Below, piece after piece: positions 1 through 11,239 of a stretch of DNA of 64,000 nt. Source of the stretch: Cryptomeria japonica (taxonomy: Eukaryota; Streptophyta; Pinopsida; Cupressales; Cupressaceae); assembly GCF_030272615.1 (NCBI RefSeq), contig NC_081405.1, forward strand, positions 653,248,920 through 653,312,919, written 5' to 3'. Position 1 is the first letter of the stretch. Each line of letters opens with the position of its first letter. The translations under genes and the position numbers were made by a program. The notes under the pieces were generated by a model. It had not been told where the DNA came from, did no database searches, and saw nothing but the letters and a program-made list of their open reading frames with translations.

Positions 1-129
1 CAAGACCTAATTGTTGTCCTTGCATTTCTAATTTATCTTCTAGGGTTTTATGATTTATTCATTTAACCTTGTTTGTCATTTTCTCTCCATTTTCTCTTTA
101 GGATAAATGATTTATTTATCTATCCTAGG
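1..129 (+). repeat. Element B upstream LTR, first fragment
   Basis: This stretch matches 25738-25866 in the downstream LTR of B. It ends where element A is inserted; the last five bases (125-129, ctagg) are the target-site duplication repeated at 14700-14704. The first ~560 bp of this LTR lie outside the window. Confidence 0.85.
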
Positions 130-1205
130 TGAAGAGGGAAAAATAGATTTGAAAGGTAAACTGATCAAAACATAATGAAATAAACATACAGAATGCTAAA
201 ATATCATAAAAAGACTATTTCACCTTGCTATTTTACCTTCTCCTTCGGATTGAGCTTGATGAAGTGAAGGCACCCCTTGCTAATGCTCCACTTGATGTGC
301 TCCTTTGATTGTTGGATGTGGATGGCTCTCCAATATTGTGCACAAATGATAAGGATGAGATGATCAAGTTGCCAAGATGATTTCCTGGGCTCAAAAGGGC
401 AGCATAAGCTTACTGAATTTCAAGATGATTTGAATGAAGGGATGGAACCCTATTTTATAGGAAGAGGAGAGGAAAACGGATGGCTAGGATGAATTCGAGA
501 TGAAGGGCTAAGATTTACTTGTGAGGTCACACAAGGTCCAAGAGAGGGTGTGGAGACCAAGAAATATGCCTTAAAGGCATTTCGTATCTCCACACTCTAC
601 AAGATGCATTGAAGGAATTAAAAATTTTCCAAAAATGGATATTATGGGGATTAGAAGAATAAAAAGGAATTAAAAATTCCTTGGGAGAGGGAAATGCCTA
701 GAGGAATGTAAGATTTCGAAAATATTACATTCATCTAGAAAAAGAGCATTTAAAGCTAGTGGTTGGATGAAAGGACAAAGAGTTAACTTTGTGGCTAATC
801 ATGATGATTAGCCATTAATGACTCATTAGGAGGGGAATTAGAGGAAATGTTAGGTGGGATTTATATTTGTAGGAGAATTTGACTAAAAGAATAATGTTAA
901 GTGAGTTTAGGGAGTTTCTAGAAGAATTTATTAGGTTAATGATGAATTAAGAAGATGATTTTTAGGAATCATGTAGGTTAACTAATTAATTGAAATTAAT
1001 TAGCTAAGAGGAAGATTTGTGAGGATTTGATTTTTTAGAAGAATAAAGAAAGGGATTGATTTATTAAATAAATCAATCATATGCTATAGTGACAATATTA
1101 ATTATATTTAATTAATATTGAGAAGAATTTTAATTAACATAATTAATTAATTAATTATGTGAGGAATTAAAAAATAATTAAAATAATTATTTTTAAGTGT
1201 CTACA
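130..1205 (-). repeat. Element A 3' LTR
   Basis: It matches 13626-14699 over its whole length. In sense orientation it begins TGTAGACACTTAAAAAT and ends CCCTCTTCA. A TATA-like CTATAAAATA lies at 451-460 (minus). The start is shared with element B's LTR (TGTAGACACCTAAAAAT), so the two families are related. Confidence 0.92.
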
Positions 1206-1219
1206 TTTTGCCCCTCTTT
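1206..1219 (-). other. Element A polypurine tract
   Basis: In sense orientation AAAGAGGGGCAAAA lies directly before the 3' LTR, where plus-strand DNA synthesis is primed. The same tract precedes B's downstream LTR at 25165-25178. Confidence 0.85.
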
Positions 1220-1427
1220 GAAGCGAGGTGTGATGACGCATTGATTCAAAGAATAATCTTGTTTTGATGTTGATATTGGTTTGATAGGATGCCCCGGCTC
1301 TTGATTTATAAATTATGGTATGGTGATGCCCCCTCGGGAGATCAATTGAGGTATTTGATCTTTGGAGTTTTGCGAAATTGATATCCTGATAGATTTGATT
1401 TGATTCGATTGATAAGATCTAGATTCA

Positions 1428-2005
1428 GTCTGGTTTCAAGAAGAATTCATCCTGTATAAGACAAAGATGATCAAAGTGTCTGGTTTTAGGAAGGATTCAT
1501 CCCGTATAAGACATGATTGATCACAACATCTGGTTTCAGAAAGGATTCATCCTATATAAGACATGATAAGAGCGTCTAGTTTCAGGAAGGATTCATCCTG
1601 TATAAGACATGATAAGAGCGTCTGGTTTCAGGAAGGATTCATCCTGTATAAGACATGATCGATCACAATGTCTGGTTTCAGGAAGGATTCATCCTGTATA
1701 AGACATAATCGATCGCAATGAATGTCTGGTTTCAGGAAGGATTCATCCTGTATAAGACATGATTAGAGCGTCTAGTTTTAGGAAGGATTCATCCTGTATA
1801 AGACATGATCAGCTCGTCTGGTTTTAGGAAGGATTCATCCTGTATAAGACATGATCAGCTCATCTGGTTTCAGGAAGGATTCATCCTATATAAGACATGA
1901 TCAGATCACAACGTCTGGTTTCAGGAAGGATTCATCCTGTATAAGACATGATCAGATCACAACGTCTGGTTTCAGGAAGGATTCATCCTGTATAAGACAT
2001 GATTA
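1428..2005. repeat. Tandem repeat of ~47 bp, about 12 copies, in A's 3' untranslated region
   Basis: Units begin near 1430, 1479, 1530, 1576, 1620, 1670, 1725, 1770, 1817, 1862, 1913 and 1964. The core reads TCTGGTTTCAGGAAGGATTC followed by ATCCTGTATAAGACATGATC, and includes the short inverted repeat AGGAT-tc-ATCCT. The spacer varies by a few bases. A single degenerate relative lies in element B near 21685-21745. Confidence 0.9.
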
Positions 2006-3070
2006 GAATCAGAATTGATTATGTGAGGAAAAAAAAATAAAAATAAATAAATAAATAAAGGAAGAAAAATTAGGGTGGAAGGGATAAATGAGGAAGATAT
2101 ATGAAGTAGTCGTGAGGTATTTGGAAAGAAGAATAAGAGATGCGAGACCGTGGAGGAAAATGGGGGCAATTGAGAACTCCATGAGATTATTGAGTTTAGG
2201 ATTTGATGGAATGATGGTGAGATTTTGTGCACAACAAATGTGGAGAGCCAACCTAGTTTGATGTTGCCCTGAGTGACTTGCACCACTGCTTATAGAAATC
2301 AGGATGCCATGAGAAACCCAGGGCGTGGACTGACTCTGTAGACAAACGAGAATTTCTTGCACACAACGATGCAAGTGTTAAGAAACACTAATACAAAGTT
2401 GTAGGTTTGTGCAAGGAAACCCTCAAACACACCGATACCTCTTGTATACGAGAAGGTAAGTGTTGATAAACACTAGTACCAGGTCGTCGATTTATACAAG
2501 AAGGATCCGAAACATGCCATACTATGAAATATGCCCCAGTATGCACCTATCAGAACATACCTGGATATGGAAGAACCCAGGCAGTCATAAATAGTGGCAT
2601 TTGTAGGGCAAAAGATGCAAGCCTATATGAAAAAAATCTAACAAAATCTAACAAGTCTCTTCCTTGTGACCAAATGATACCTCTTGCCAAGAGTAGAACT
2701 AGGATGGACTTGGGATTGTTTCTCAACACTTCTTGAAGCTTATACAGAGGCATGAAAGCTCAGTTTCACTGGGACATTTCTTGTTCATGACTTAGGCGAA
2801 GACTCATCATCATACGCATGTTTTATTGGGAGGCGGAAAAGAAGGAATGTTGTGCATGGGTGGGCTAGATGGCAGATGATTTGTAGTATCGACCTGATAG
2901 ACAGTGGATCCGGTTATTTACCTTGGCACCCGCACAGAGGTTTTCACCAAGATACTTGCCCATAGTGCCACGAATTGTTTTTCTTTCTTTTTTCTGATTT
3001 TCTCTTCTTTTTTTTTTTTGTTAATTTTTAATTTTATTTTTTTTTTTGACAATTTAAGACTTTCTGAGGA
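2006..3070. other. Non-coding 3' region of element A
   Basis: No coding frame is credible between the end of pol (3071) and the tandem repeat. An A-rich low-complexity stretch lies at 2029-2070, and T-rich tracts lie at 2985-3050. Bases 2367-2440 and 2458-2520 form a diverged ~90-bp direct repeat. Confidence 0.6.
2890..2972 (-). other. Conserved non-coding module downstream of pol (A copy)
   Basis: In sense orientation this holds GGGCAAGTATCTTGGTGAAA followed by ACCTCTG and a nearby CCACTG. Element B has the matching GGGCAAGTATCGTGATGAAA followed by ACCTGGC at 20407-20490, just after its own last sense ORF. Function unknown. Confidence 0.6.
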
Positions 3071-4150
3071 CTAAGAATAAAACCTTTTGAGGTGCATGAT
3101 ATTCATTGGATCATCCAAAGGATCGCCTTCAGGAGTAGCCAACTGATAAGCTCCTGATCCATATTTCGCTGTGATTACATATGGTCCAAGCCAGTTAGGC
3201 TCGAACTTGCCTTTCTTTTCTCGTTCTTGTAGATTTTTCTGATTCTCCATGAGGACAAGATCACCAACTTGGAATTCTCAGGTTCTGACTTTTTTATGAT
3301 AACTCATGCGCAGACGGTTTTGATATACCTGGAGATGATTCAAGGCCTTGAGGCGCCTTTCATCTAACAATTCTAGCTCTTGTAAGCGGGCAATTCTGTA
3401 TTCTTCCTCTGGTAGGATGTTTTGCAGCGATACCCTTAGAGAGGGGATCTCGATCTCAAGGGGAAGGATAGCTTCAGAACCAAATACTAGGGAATAAGGA
3501 GTGGTGCCTGTGGGGGTGCAGATGGAGGTGCGGTAGGCCCACAATGCAGGATGGATTTGGAGGTGCCAATCACGGCCCGCTTCATTGACTATCTTTTTGA
3601 GGATTTTTATTAGGGTTTTATTAGAAGCCTCAGCTTGGCCATTGCCTTGGGGATAATATGGAGTGGAGAAGCAGTGTTGGATGTTGAATTTTTGGTAGAG
3701 TTCTTTGACATCCTAGTTTTTAAATTGTTTACCATTATCTGTGATGATAACTTTTGGGATGCCATATCGGCAGATTAGGTAATTCAAGATGAATTTGGAT
3801 ATTTGCTTGCTAGTGGTGAAAGTAAGAGGGATAGCCTCTACCCACTTGGTGAAGTATTCGGTGGCGGTGATAATGAATTTATGTCTGTTGGAAGATGAAG
3901 GGTGGATTTTCCCAATGAGATCGAGCCCCCACTACGAGAAGGGCCATGGTGTAATAAATGGCTGCAATTCTTGTGACGGTGCATGAATCTTGTCACCATG
4001 TTGCTGGCAAGGGATGCATTTCTTCACATAATTGTATGCATCTTCTTCCATTTTAGGCCAATAGTATCATGTTCTCAAAAAAAATTTAGCCAATGTGAGT
4101 CCACTTGAGTGTGCCCCACAGATGCCCTCATGTACTTCGCGTAATGCCCA
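3071..4150 (-). pseudogene. Element A integrase region
   Basis: Integrase inserts the double-stranded cDNA into the host genome. The zinc-binding part is visible as the two histidines of HEGICGAH (near 4110-4130) and the CIPC pair (near 4015). The core carries the catalytic acids in GLDLIG, ITDNGKQF and NGQAEASNKT. The C-terminal part contains FQVGDLVLMENQ and GPYVITAKYGSGAYQL, ending MHLKRFYS at a TAG. In-frame stops occur at 4067 (TGA), about 3716 (TAG) and 3275 (TGA), so the copy is dead. No chromodomain is seen at the C terminus, as expected for Tat. Confidence 0.9.
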
Positions 4151-5398
4151 TTCGGCTTCTTGTTTATCTAAACACCTTAGGAGGGAACCATCAAAATGCC
4201 TTCTGAACAAGGTGTCTGCAAGGATGGTGTAACGGGCACATCGACGGATGAAAGTTTGTTGTTGGGTTTTGGTGAGATGTGGGGGAATGGTGTTGTCTTT
4301 GAGGAAAGCGAAGGTTTCTTGGTACCAAGGGGACTCTGGACCAACGAGAACACACACCATTTCAGATTCTGGTAGGTCGTATGCCGGTATAAACAATTGC
4401 TCGACCAAGAACTTGCACTTCTGACTATGTGCTGGCATTTGAAGGAGGGAGCCAATGGTGGCCATTGCATCTATAGCCCTATTGTTTGTTCGTGGGATTT
4501 GATCAAACTTGATTGCCGTGAAATGTTGCTTAAGATCTTCAGCCATGGTATGGTAGGGAAGGAGTTTATCATCTTTTGTCTGGTATTCATCATTGACTTG
4601 TTTTATGACGAGCTGGGAATCGCCATAGACTTGTAATTCCTTTATTTTCCAATGGATAGCCAAGTGTAAACCTGTGATGAGGGCCTCGTATTCTACTATG
4701 TTATTAGTACATGCAAAGGCTATCTTGTATGATTTGGGGATGCCATCTCCTTGAGGTGTGACCAATAATATTCCTGCCCCTGATCCATTTTGAGTGTAGG
4801 AGCCATCAAAATACAATTTCCATGTGGAGGATGTGGTAACAGTCATAATGAACTCATCTGGTAATTCTGTGAGAAGAGGATGGTCGCCTGGAAGTGGAGC
4901 TTCAGCCAGTTGATCTGCAATGACTTGTCCCTTGATTGCTTTTCTGTCCACATATTCAATGTCAAACTCGCTTAAGAGCATGACCCATTTAGCCGTTTTG
5001 CCAATGAGAGCAGCTTTTGACAGGAGATATTTAAGTGGATCAATTTTAGCAATTAATTTTGTCTTGTTGTTTAGCATATAGTGTCGTAGTTTCTGTGTGC
5101 TGAATACTAATGCCAAACATGCTCTTTCAATGGGGGTGTAGTTGAGTTCATATCCTACTAACATCCGACTGATGTAGTAAATGGCGTGTTCCTTCCCTTG
5201 ATCATCTGTTTGCGCCAGCAATGCCCCCAATGCCACTGTAGTAGCACATATGTACAAAATGAGGGGTTTTCCAAGGGTAGGTGGCATCAGAACTGGAGGT
5301 GATGCTAGATATTCTTTTAATTTTTCAAAGGCCTTTTGACAGAGGCAATCCCATTTGAATTTTGTGTTTTTCGTAACAAATGTGCAAATGGATGGCAC
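4150..5398 (-). pseudogene. Element A RNase H and second (archaeal-type) RNase H
   Basis: The first RNase H domain, which degrades the RNA template during reverse transcription, covers roughly residues 20-165 of this frame; motifs include LALVFSTQKLRHYM and FDIEYVDRKAIKGQVIAD. A second RNase H follows at about residues 190-315, with LYFDGSYTQNGSGAGI, NNIVEYEALITGL and VYGDSQLVIKQV. The dual arrangement is diagnostic of the Tat branch of plant Ty3/gypsy. The frame overlaps the RT frame at 5317-5398, showing a frameshift of one base in this copy. Confidence 0.92.
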
Positions 5399-6366
5399 TT
5401 GTCGGCTAGCTGTGAAATGAAACGCCTGACAGACTGGAGTTTTCCCTGGAGACTGCGTAGTTGTCTGAGAGTTTTTGGCAGAGGCATTTCCATAATAGCT
5501 TTTACTTTTGCAGGATCAACCTCAATGCCTCTGCGGGAAACAATGAATCCTAGTAGTTTTCCTGATGTGACGCCAAACACACACTTTTTAGGATTTAGGC
5601 GCAACTTGTATTTTTCCAATCTTTCGAAGATTTGTTTTAGAATAGGGATGTGCTCTTGTCTTGTCTTGGATTTGCCTAGCAGATCATCCACATAGTCCTC
5701 CATAATTTTGTGCAAGAGGTCATGAAAAATTGTTGTCATTGCCCGTTGATATGTAGCTCCAGCATTTTTAAGGCCAAAAGGCATGACCCGGTTACAGAAA
5801 GTACCCCATGGTGTTGTGAATGTGGTTTTATGCTGATCCTCATCTGCTATCCTGATTTGGTTGTATCCAGAAAACCCATCCATTAGCGATAGCATTTCAT
5901 GTCCTGCTGTAAGATCCACAATCATATCTATGTTTGGAAGTGGGAAATTGTCTTTAGGACAAGCTATATTTAGATCTCAAAAATCTGTGCAAATGTGGAT
6001 GCCCCCAGCAGGTTTGCCGATAGGCACAATGTTGGAGACCCATTCAGCGTAGTCTATGGGTTTGATAAATTTTGCGTCTAACAACTTTTGAAGTTCTGCC
6101 TTGACCAAGAGAGCAATATGCGGGTGCATTTTGCGGAGTTTTTGTTTTATAGGTTTTGCATCTGGGCAGACGGCGAGATTGTGAACCACCAAGGCAGGAT
6201 CCAACCCTGGCATATCGGAATAGGACCATGCAAAATTGATTTTAACCTCTGTAAGGAAGTTGATGAAGTCTTGTTTCTCGATTTCGTTGAGGGATTTGGC
6301 AATAAGCACATTTTTTGGAATGACTTTTGTGCCCATGTTGATGATGTCTATTTCTTCTATCAACAA
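5317..6366 (-). pseudogene. Element A reverse transcriptase
   Basis: Reverse transcriptase copies element RNA to DNA inside virus-like particles. Motifs in order are FIKPIDYAEWVSNIVPIGK, ICTDF, LMDGFSGYNQI, TPWGTFCNRVMPFGLKNAGA, the catalytic YVDD near 5690, and LGFIVSRRGIEVDP. A TGA at 5977 splits the ICTDF-DLN motif (probably CGA originally). The same frame runs up from 6475-7248 through a TAA, so RT was part of a long gag-pol polyprotein. Confidence 0.93.
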
Positions 6367-6474
6367 ATTTGATTTGTCCTGTGGAAGATAACCAATGGTA
6401 GGGAGGTCAAATCCCTCATCATCAAGTGCCTTTTCCAGGTTTTTACTTTCAGATATGCCCTTTGTTTTTATTTC

Positions 6475-7248
6475 TTATTCATCCAAAGGTGCCTCAGGGA
6501 GGTTTTCACCTAGGAAATCATATCTTTTTCTTTTATTATCTTTTTTGTGGATAAGGGTATTGACTTGACTACCAAAGTATCCCTTTTCGTGTAGTTGAAT
6601 ACCCTCAATTCTATTACCATCTTCCATATTTTGTGTTGTTAGGAGAGCAATGAGAGCATTATCGTCGACGCAAATATCTAAATTGGGTTTGTCTCGTTGG
6701 CCCCAGTCAATGAGTTCAGGATGGACAAGATGTAGCTCATGTGAAGTGGGAGGGGTTACGAGGGTGATGGTATTGATGTAAGCATCGAAAAAGGTATCTT
6801 TCTCATATTCATGAGGCATTTCATGGAATTCCTCTTCGTCAACGCTTTCGATATCCAAAGAAGGACTAGAAGGGGCACTAGCGATAGTAATCTTAGGCAC
6901 CGGGGTGTACCCCAAGCCTCTGTTGTATCTGTAGGAGATAGGATTTATGGGTGCTTTTCTTCCTTTCTCCTTTGGTCCCAGACCGTGTCCTTTGTAACCC
7001 ATTTTTTCAACTATGGCAAATGCTTTTGGATACATTTCTTTGGATATTCTTGTTGGATCATCGTCCTCTTCCCGGTACAGCCATGAAGAAATATCTGCTT
7101 TGAGGTTCTCATTATCAAGTGAGCCCCATTGCTGGAAGGTGGTGCTTTGACATTGCATGACTAGTTTCGGGTCCTTTTTTAGCTCTTTTGGTTTGCCAAA
7201 TGACTTAGGAGAGAGAGGGAGGTTTCCTATTAATAAGACGTCCTCCAA
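6475..7248 (-). pseudogene. G-patch-like segment between protease and RT (element A)
   Basis: This segment is in the same frame as the upstream protease and downstream RT. Near residues 80-115 it contains KMGYKGHGLGPKEKGRKAPI then YNRGLGYTP, a glycine pattern resembling G-patch domains, which bind RNA or helicases. Similar segments occur next to protease in some plant retroelements. An acidic region DEEEFHEMPHEYEKD follows. No enzymatic motif is seen. Element J carries a related segment near 62679-62830. Confidence 0.65.
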
Positions 7249-7251
7249 TTT

Positions 7252-7971
7252 TTATTCTCCACAGCCATTATCCAAGATCTTGATTTGATTATTTAGTTGG
7301 GATGATGTGGAGGCAACATTTGATGTGTTAGATGGAAGCGTTGGCGAAGGTCTATTTAGTGGGCAATGATATGGATGCTTCCCCTCTAATAGTTTGCAAT
7401 ATTGAAAAGGTTGGGGATCACCTTTGATAGTGATCACTCTTCCATTATAGGGGAATTTGATGCATTGGTGATAGGTGGAGGGTATGGCTTGCAAGGAATG
7501 AATCCATGGCCTCCCGAGGAGAATGTTGTAGGGGAGATCAAGATCTACTACTTGGCAAGGGGTTTCAATTGTAATGGGGCCCACTTGAAGAGGTAAGGTG
7601 ATCACGCCCTTTGAAATTCTTTCTGCATCATCATATGCCTTTATTGTGATCCTTCCTGATGTGTCTATCAGATCCTCAGAAAGTCCCAATTGTTTTATCA
7701 ATTTGTATGTACACAGATTAAGCCCGGATCCACCATCTATCAGTATTCGTTTGACCTTGTGCTTGTGGATGAGAGCTTCGATGTGCAAAGGTTTGTTGTG
7801 GTCCTCATCTGCGGGAGTATCTTTAAAGTTAAATACAATGTGTTGCTGGGTAACAAGGTTTCCAATGAGGGTTTGAAATTGGGTGGCATTGATGTTATCA
7901 AGAACGCATGATTGGAGAAGGGCTTGTTCCAAAATTTCTTTATCGACTGGAGAAGTCTTGAGAAGTTCCAA
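7252..7971 (-). pseudogene. Element A aspartic protease
   Basis: The retropepsin cleaves the gag-pol polyprotein. The active-site motif is LIDGGSGLNLC (about residue 80), followed by ITIKAYDDAERISKGVITLP and the typical second motif LPYNILLGRPWIH. The frame continues from gag through a TAG at 7981 (codon before ISILELL) and into the G-patch-like segment through a TAA at 7252. Confidence 0.9.
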
Positions 7972-7980
7972 AATGGAGAT

Positions 7981-8643
7981 CTACGCGGGTGTCTTCCCAA
8001 GTTGATCAAGGAGGTCATATCGGTGGGTGGAAGACATGGGTGGAGGGTTTGGTGGGGGAGGAACTCCTTGGATGGTGACTCTTCCTCGGCGTGTAGTTGC
8101 ATTAGAGTCATTCTGGAAATGGGAGGTGGAAGGCGTGGCACCTTGATTGACTATTCTAGCCGGGTTTGGTCTGCTTTGGGAAGAAGGAGGATTAACTCCT
8201 TGGATGGTTATGACATTGACATGAGTGTCTACAGGTTCAATGCGACTTACTAAAAAATTAAAACCGGTTACGTGATTAGCATAGTCATAATCCATTACGT
8301 TAGATGATGAGCCTTTTCCTTTATCATGCTTTGGGAAGGGTTCTTGGTACATTTTGAGTTTGTCATTGTTATTACCAGGTTTTGCATTTGCTACCTCAAT
8401 CTCACCTCTATCAATGAGATCTTGTATGTAGATCTTCAATTTCATACACTTTCGTGTATCATGTCCCTTGATACGATGGTATTCATAATACTCATTTTCA
8501 TTATACCATCTTGGCTTAGGTTTATTGGGATCAAACGGGCGAGTGATTGGAAAAACCACTATACCTGCTTGGACAAGTTTTTGAAACACCACTTCAATAG
8601 GCTCAGCAAGAGGAGTGAAATATCTTGGAGTCCTGTTATTCAA
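7981..8643 (-). pseudogene. Element A gag C-terminal / linker with degenerate zinc knuckle
   Basis: The frame contains YYEYHRIKGHDTRKCMKLK, the plant Tat zinc-knuckle form. The usual first cysteine is replaced by tyrosine, which would weaken zinc binding. Two TIQG-type motifs (VITIQGV and VTIQGVP) follow in a proline-rich linker ahead of protease. It continues from gag through a TGA at about 8650. Confidence 0.8.
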
Positions 8644-8652
8644 TCGGGGTGG

Positions 8653-10299
8653 TCATCCTTGGATTGAGACATTGTTGTGAGGTTTTTGAGATTGATTTGA
8701 ATTATTTTGATTGTTGAATTGATGAATATTGGTGGTGGACTTTGGGGGAGTGGCCACGGTTTGGACCCGCTTCACATCCGTTACACCATCATTGACCATG
8801 TTTTTATTTTTAGCCCAGAATTTTGGCTTGTCGTTATGATAAGAGGAAGAACTTTGTGATGACTTCTGGTAATGTTTCAAGGTTCCTTCCTCCAACAAAA
8901 CACGTTCGAGGGCGAGGCCCTTATCGGTCAATTTTTGGAAGGATTTGATACATTGAGATATTAAAGGTCTTGAAAGTTCAGGCACCAAGTTCTTTTGAAA
9001 TAGTTCAATTTGATGTTGTTCTGGCATGTCCCACTGGAATTTTTTGATAAGATGTCACCATCTTTGTAGGAAATTGGCGAAGGTTTCTCCAGGCCTTTGT
9101 TTTGTATTACATAGGTCCATCATAGAAACATCATTACCCATGTTGTATGCATAGTGGGCCACAAATTTTTCTGCCAAGTCTGGAAAAGAGACAATGGAAC
9201 CTCGTGGTAAAGATGAGAACCATGCTAGGGCGTCTCTTGTGAGACTCTTGGGAAAGAGTCTATGAAGATAAAGGTCACTATAGGAGACTTCTTGGCATAA
9301 GATGTGGAATTCGCGGACATGGTCGCGGGGGTCTCCATTGCCTTCATACTTGGTGAATTTAGGGATCTCAAATCCCGGGGGATACGGTGCAACTGATATA
9401 GATGGGTCATAAGGACAAGGGCAAAACTCTTCGAATGAGTAAGCTTTCCTTTTATTAGTCTTTTCTTTCATGTTTTTGATGATATCCTTCATGTCTTGAA
9501 TTTCCTTGATGAGGTCTTGTTGTGGACTTTGATATTGATGAATTGTATCTGCTCCAAGCATTGAATGAACTAAAGAAGGTGCACCACCACCAATATATTG
9601 ATATGACGAGGAAGTGGGAACGTGGGATGTGATGACCGATGTTCCTGGGGTTCGTGTGATAGTTGGTTGTGATCTGCCAACTGTTGTGATGGGATTGAAT
9701 GCGGTTTGGATAAAATTTGCGACATTGTTGGGAGAAAGGGAAGTTTGTGGAATAGAAATATGTGGTCGAATAGAAGGAGGTGGTATAGAAGTTTGTTGGA
9801 GAATGGATGAGATTGGATTTGATAGTGGTATGGATGGTAAGGAGGAAGAAGGCGGGATGGAGATTGTGGTGGGAGGTGTCGCGGGTAGCATTGATTGGGC
9901 TTGGATGATTGATGGGGCTGCAATTGATTGAGTTTGAATAGTAGGTGCAGCACTTTGTGTGGGAGCGAGATCTCCTTGTGGTTGTTGGACGAGAGCGGAT
10001 CTATTAAATTCAGGTGGAAGTTGAGCTCCATGTTCAAGAAGAGTTTTCAGAAGTGTAGTAGGATTGTGTTTAATAAACTTTTCTATCATCTCTTGGTTAT
10101 AAGAATCCGCTAGGAAAATTTGCACTTCCAGACAAAGTTCATCTTGGTTAACCATGTCAAGATTTTGGCTTTGATCTTGATCGCTTGGTTGCCCACTTTG
10201 TGTATGATCTTGTGTGGGATCTTCATATAGGACACCAATGTCTGGCATGCCATATTGTTGATCAGCCATCTTTTTCTTTTGGGATCGAGTTGCGACCAT
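8653..10299 (-). pseudogene. Element A gag
   Basis: Gag forms the particle that packages element RNA. The start MVATRSQKKK at 10299 is the first ATG after the long leader. A proline/serine/glutamine-rich stretch (residues ~100-250) is followed by a coiled segment EIQDMKDIIKNMKEKT and the capsid-like core: FEIPKFTKYEGNGDPRDHV, LFPKSLTRDALAWFSSLP and KQRPGETFANFLQRW. A TGA at about 9052 interrupts the core, after which the frame continues through 8653-9027. Confidence 0.88.
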
Positions 10300-10309
10300 A
10301 CACGATATT

Positions 10310-10915
10310 TGTGATGAAAAGACTTAGGAAAAATGTGATGAAATGACTTAGAAAATTTGTGATGGAAGGATTTTACAAACTTGTGATGAAAGGACTTAAG
10401 AAATTTGAGAATGAAAGGACTTAAGAAATTTGTGATGAAAGGACTTAAGAAATTTGAGGATGAAAAGAATTAAGAAATTTGTGATGAAAGGACTTAAGAA
10501 ATTTGTGATGAAAGGACTTAAGAAATTTGAGGATGAAAAGAATTAAGAAATTTGTGATGAAAGGACTTAAGAAATTTGTGATGAAAGGACTTAAGAAATT
10601 TGTGATTAAAGGACTTAAGAAATTTGAGGATGAAAGGACTTAAGAAATTTGTGGATGAAAGAACTTAAGAAATTTATGATGAAAGGACTTAAGAAATTTG
10701 GGGATGAAAGGACTTAAGAAATTTGGGATGAAAGGACTTAAGAAATTTGTGGATGAAAAAAAAAAAAAAACTTAAGAAATTTGTGATGAAAGGACTTAAG
10801 AAATTTGAGGATGAAAGGACTTAAGAAATTTGTGGTGAAAGGACTTAAGAAATTTGTGGATGAAATAACTTAAGAAATTTGTGATGAAAGGACTTAAGAA
10901 ATTTGAGGATGATTG
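10310..10915. repeat. Tandem repeat of ~24 bp in A's leader, about 25 copies
   Basis: The unit is close to GATGAAAGGACTTAAGAAAT plus TTGT; AGGACTTAAG and TTAAGAAATTT recur. Small indels and an A-run at 10758-10771 interrupt the register. It lies directly upstream of the gag ATG in sense orientation. Confidence 0.9.
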
Positions 10916-11239
10916 ATGAAGAAGGTATGGTAGTGATGGTTTAGAAGAAAACTTGATGACTAGGTTGTCTTTGGCATGAACATGAAGGATCTATTTAAAT
11001 GGAAAGTTGTATGAAGAGATATGACCACCCTGATTTGGAGGATAGTAGGTGTTTCAAGGGACAAACTTGAATGTTGATGTAGAGGATAAACTCTTAGCTT
11101 CTCTCTTAGGCTTATGAAAAATGGGACGGACGGAGTTTTGACGCAATTTTGAACTTGGTGTGGGTAATAACTTAGACAATTTGTTTGTGTCTTGACAAAT
11201 ATTTTTGCAAAGTTTTTTGGGGATAGTGATGTGTTTTTA
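10916..11239. other. Leader segment of A with no recognised feature
   Basis: This is non-coding sequence between the tandem repeat and the conserved leader. I see no motif or credible ORF. Confidence 0.5.

Noticed and set aside
1428-2005. Regular repeats with short spacers, superficially CRISPR-like
   Set aside because: The window is plant retrotransposon DNA, the repeats lie inside element A's 3' region, spacers are repeat variants and no cas gene exists.
9570-10113. Overlapping frames within element A gag (9570-10113)
   Set aside because: Shadows of the gag frame, which has the family motifs.
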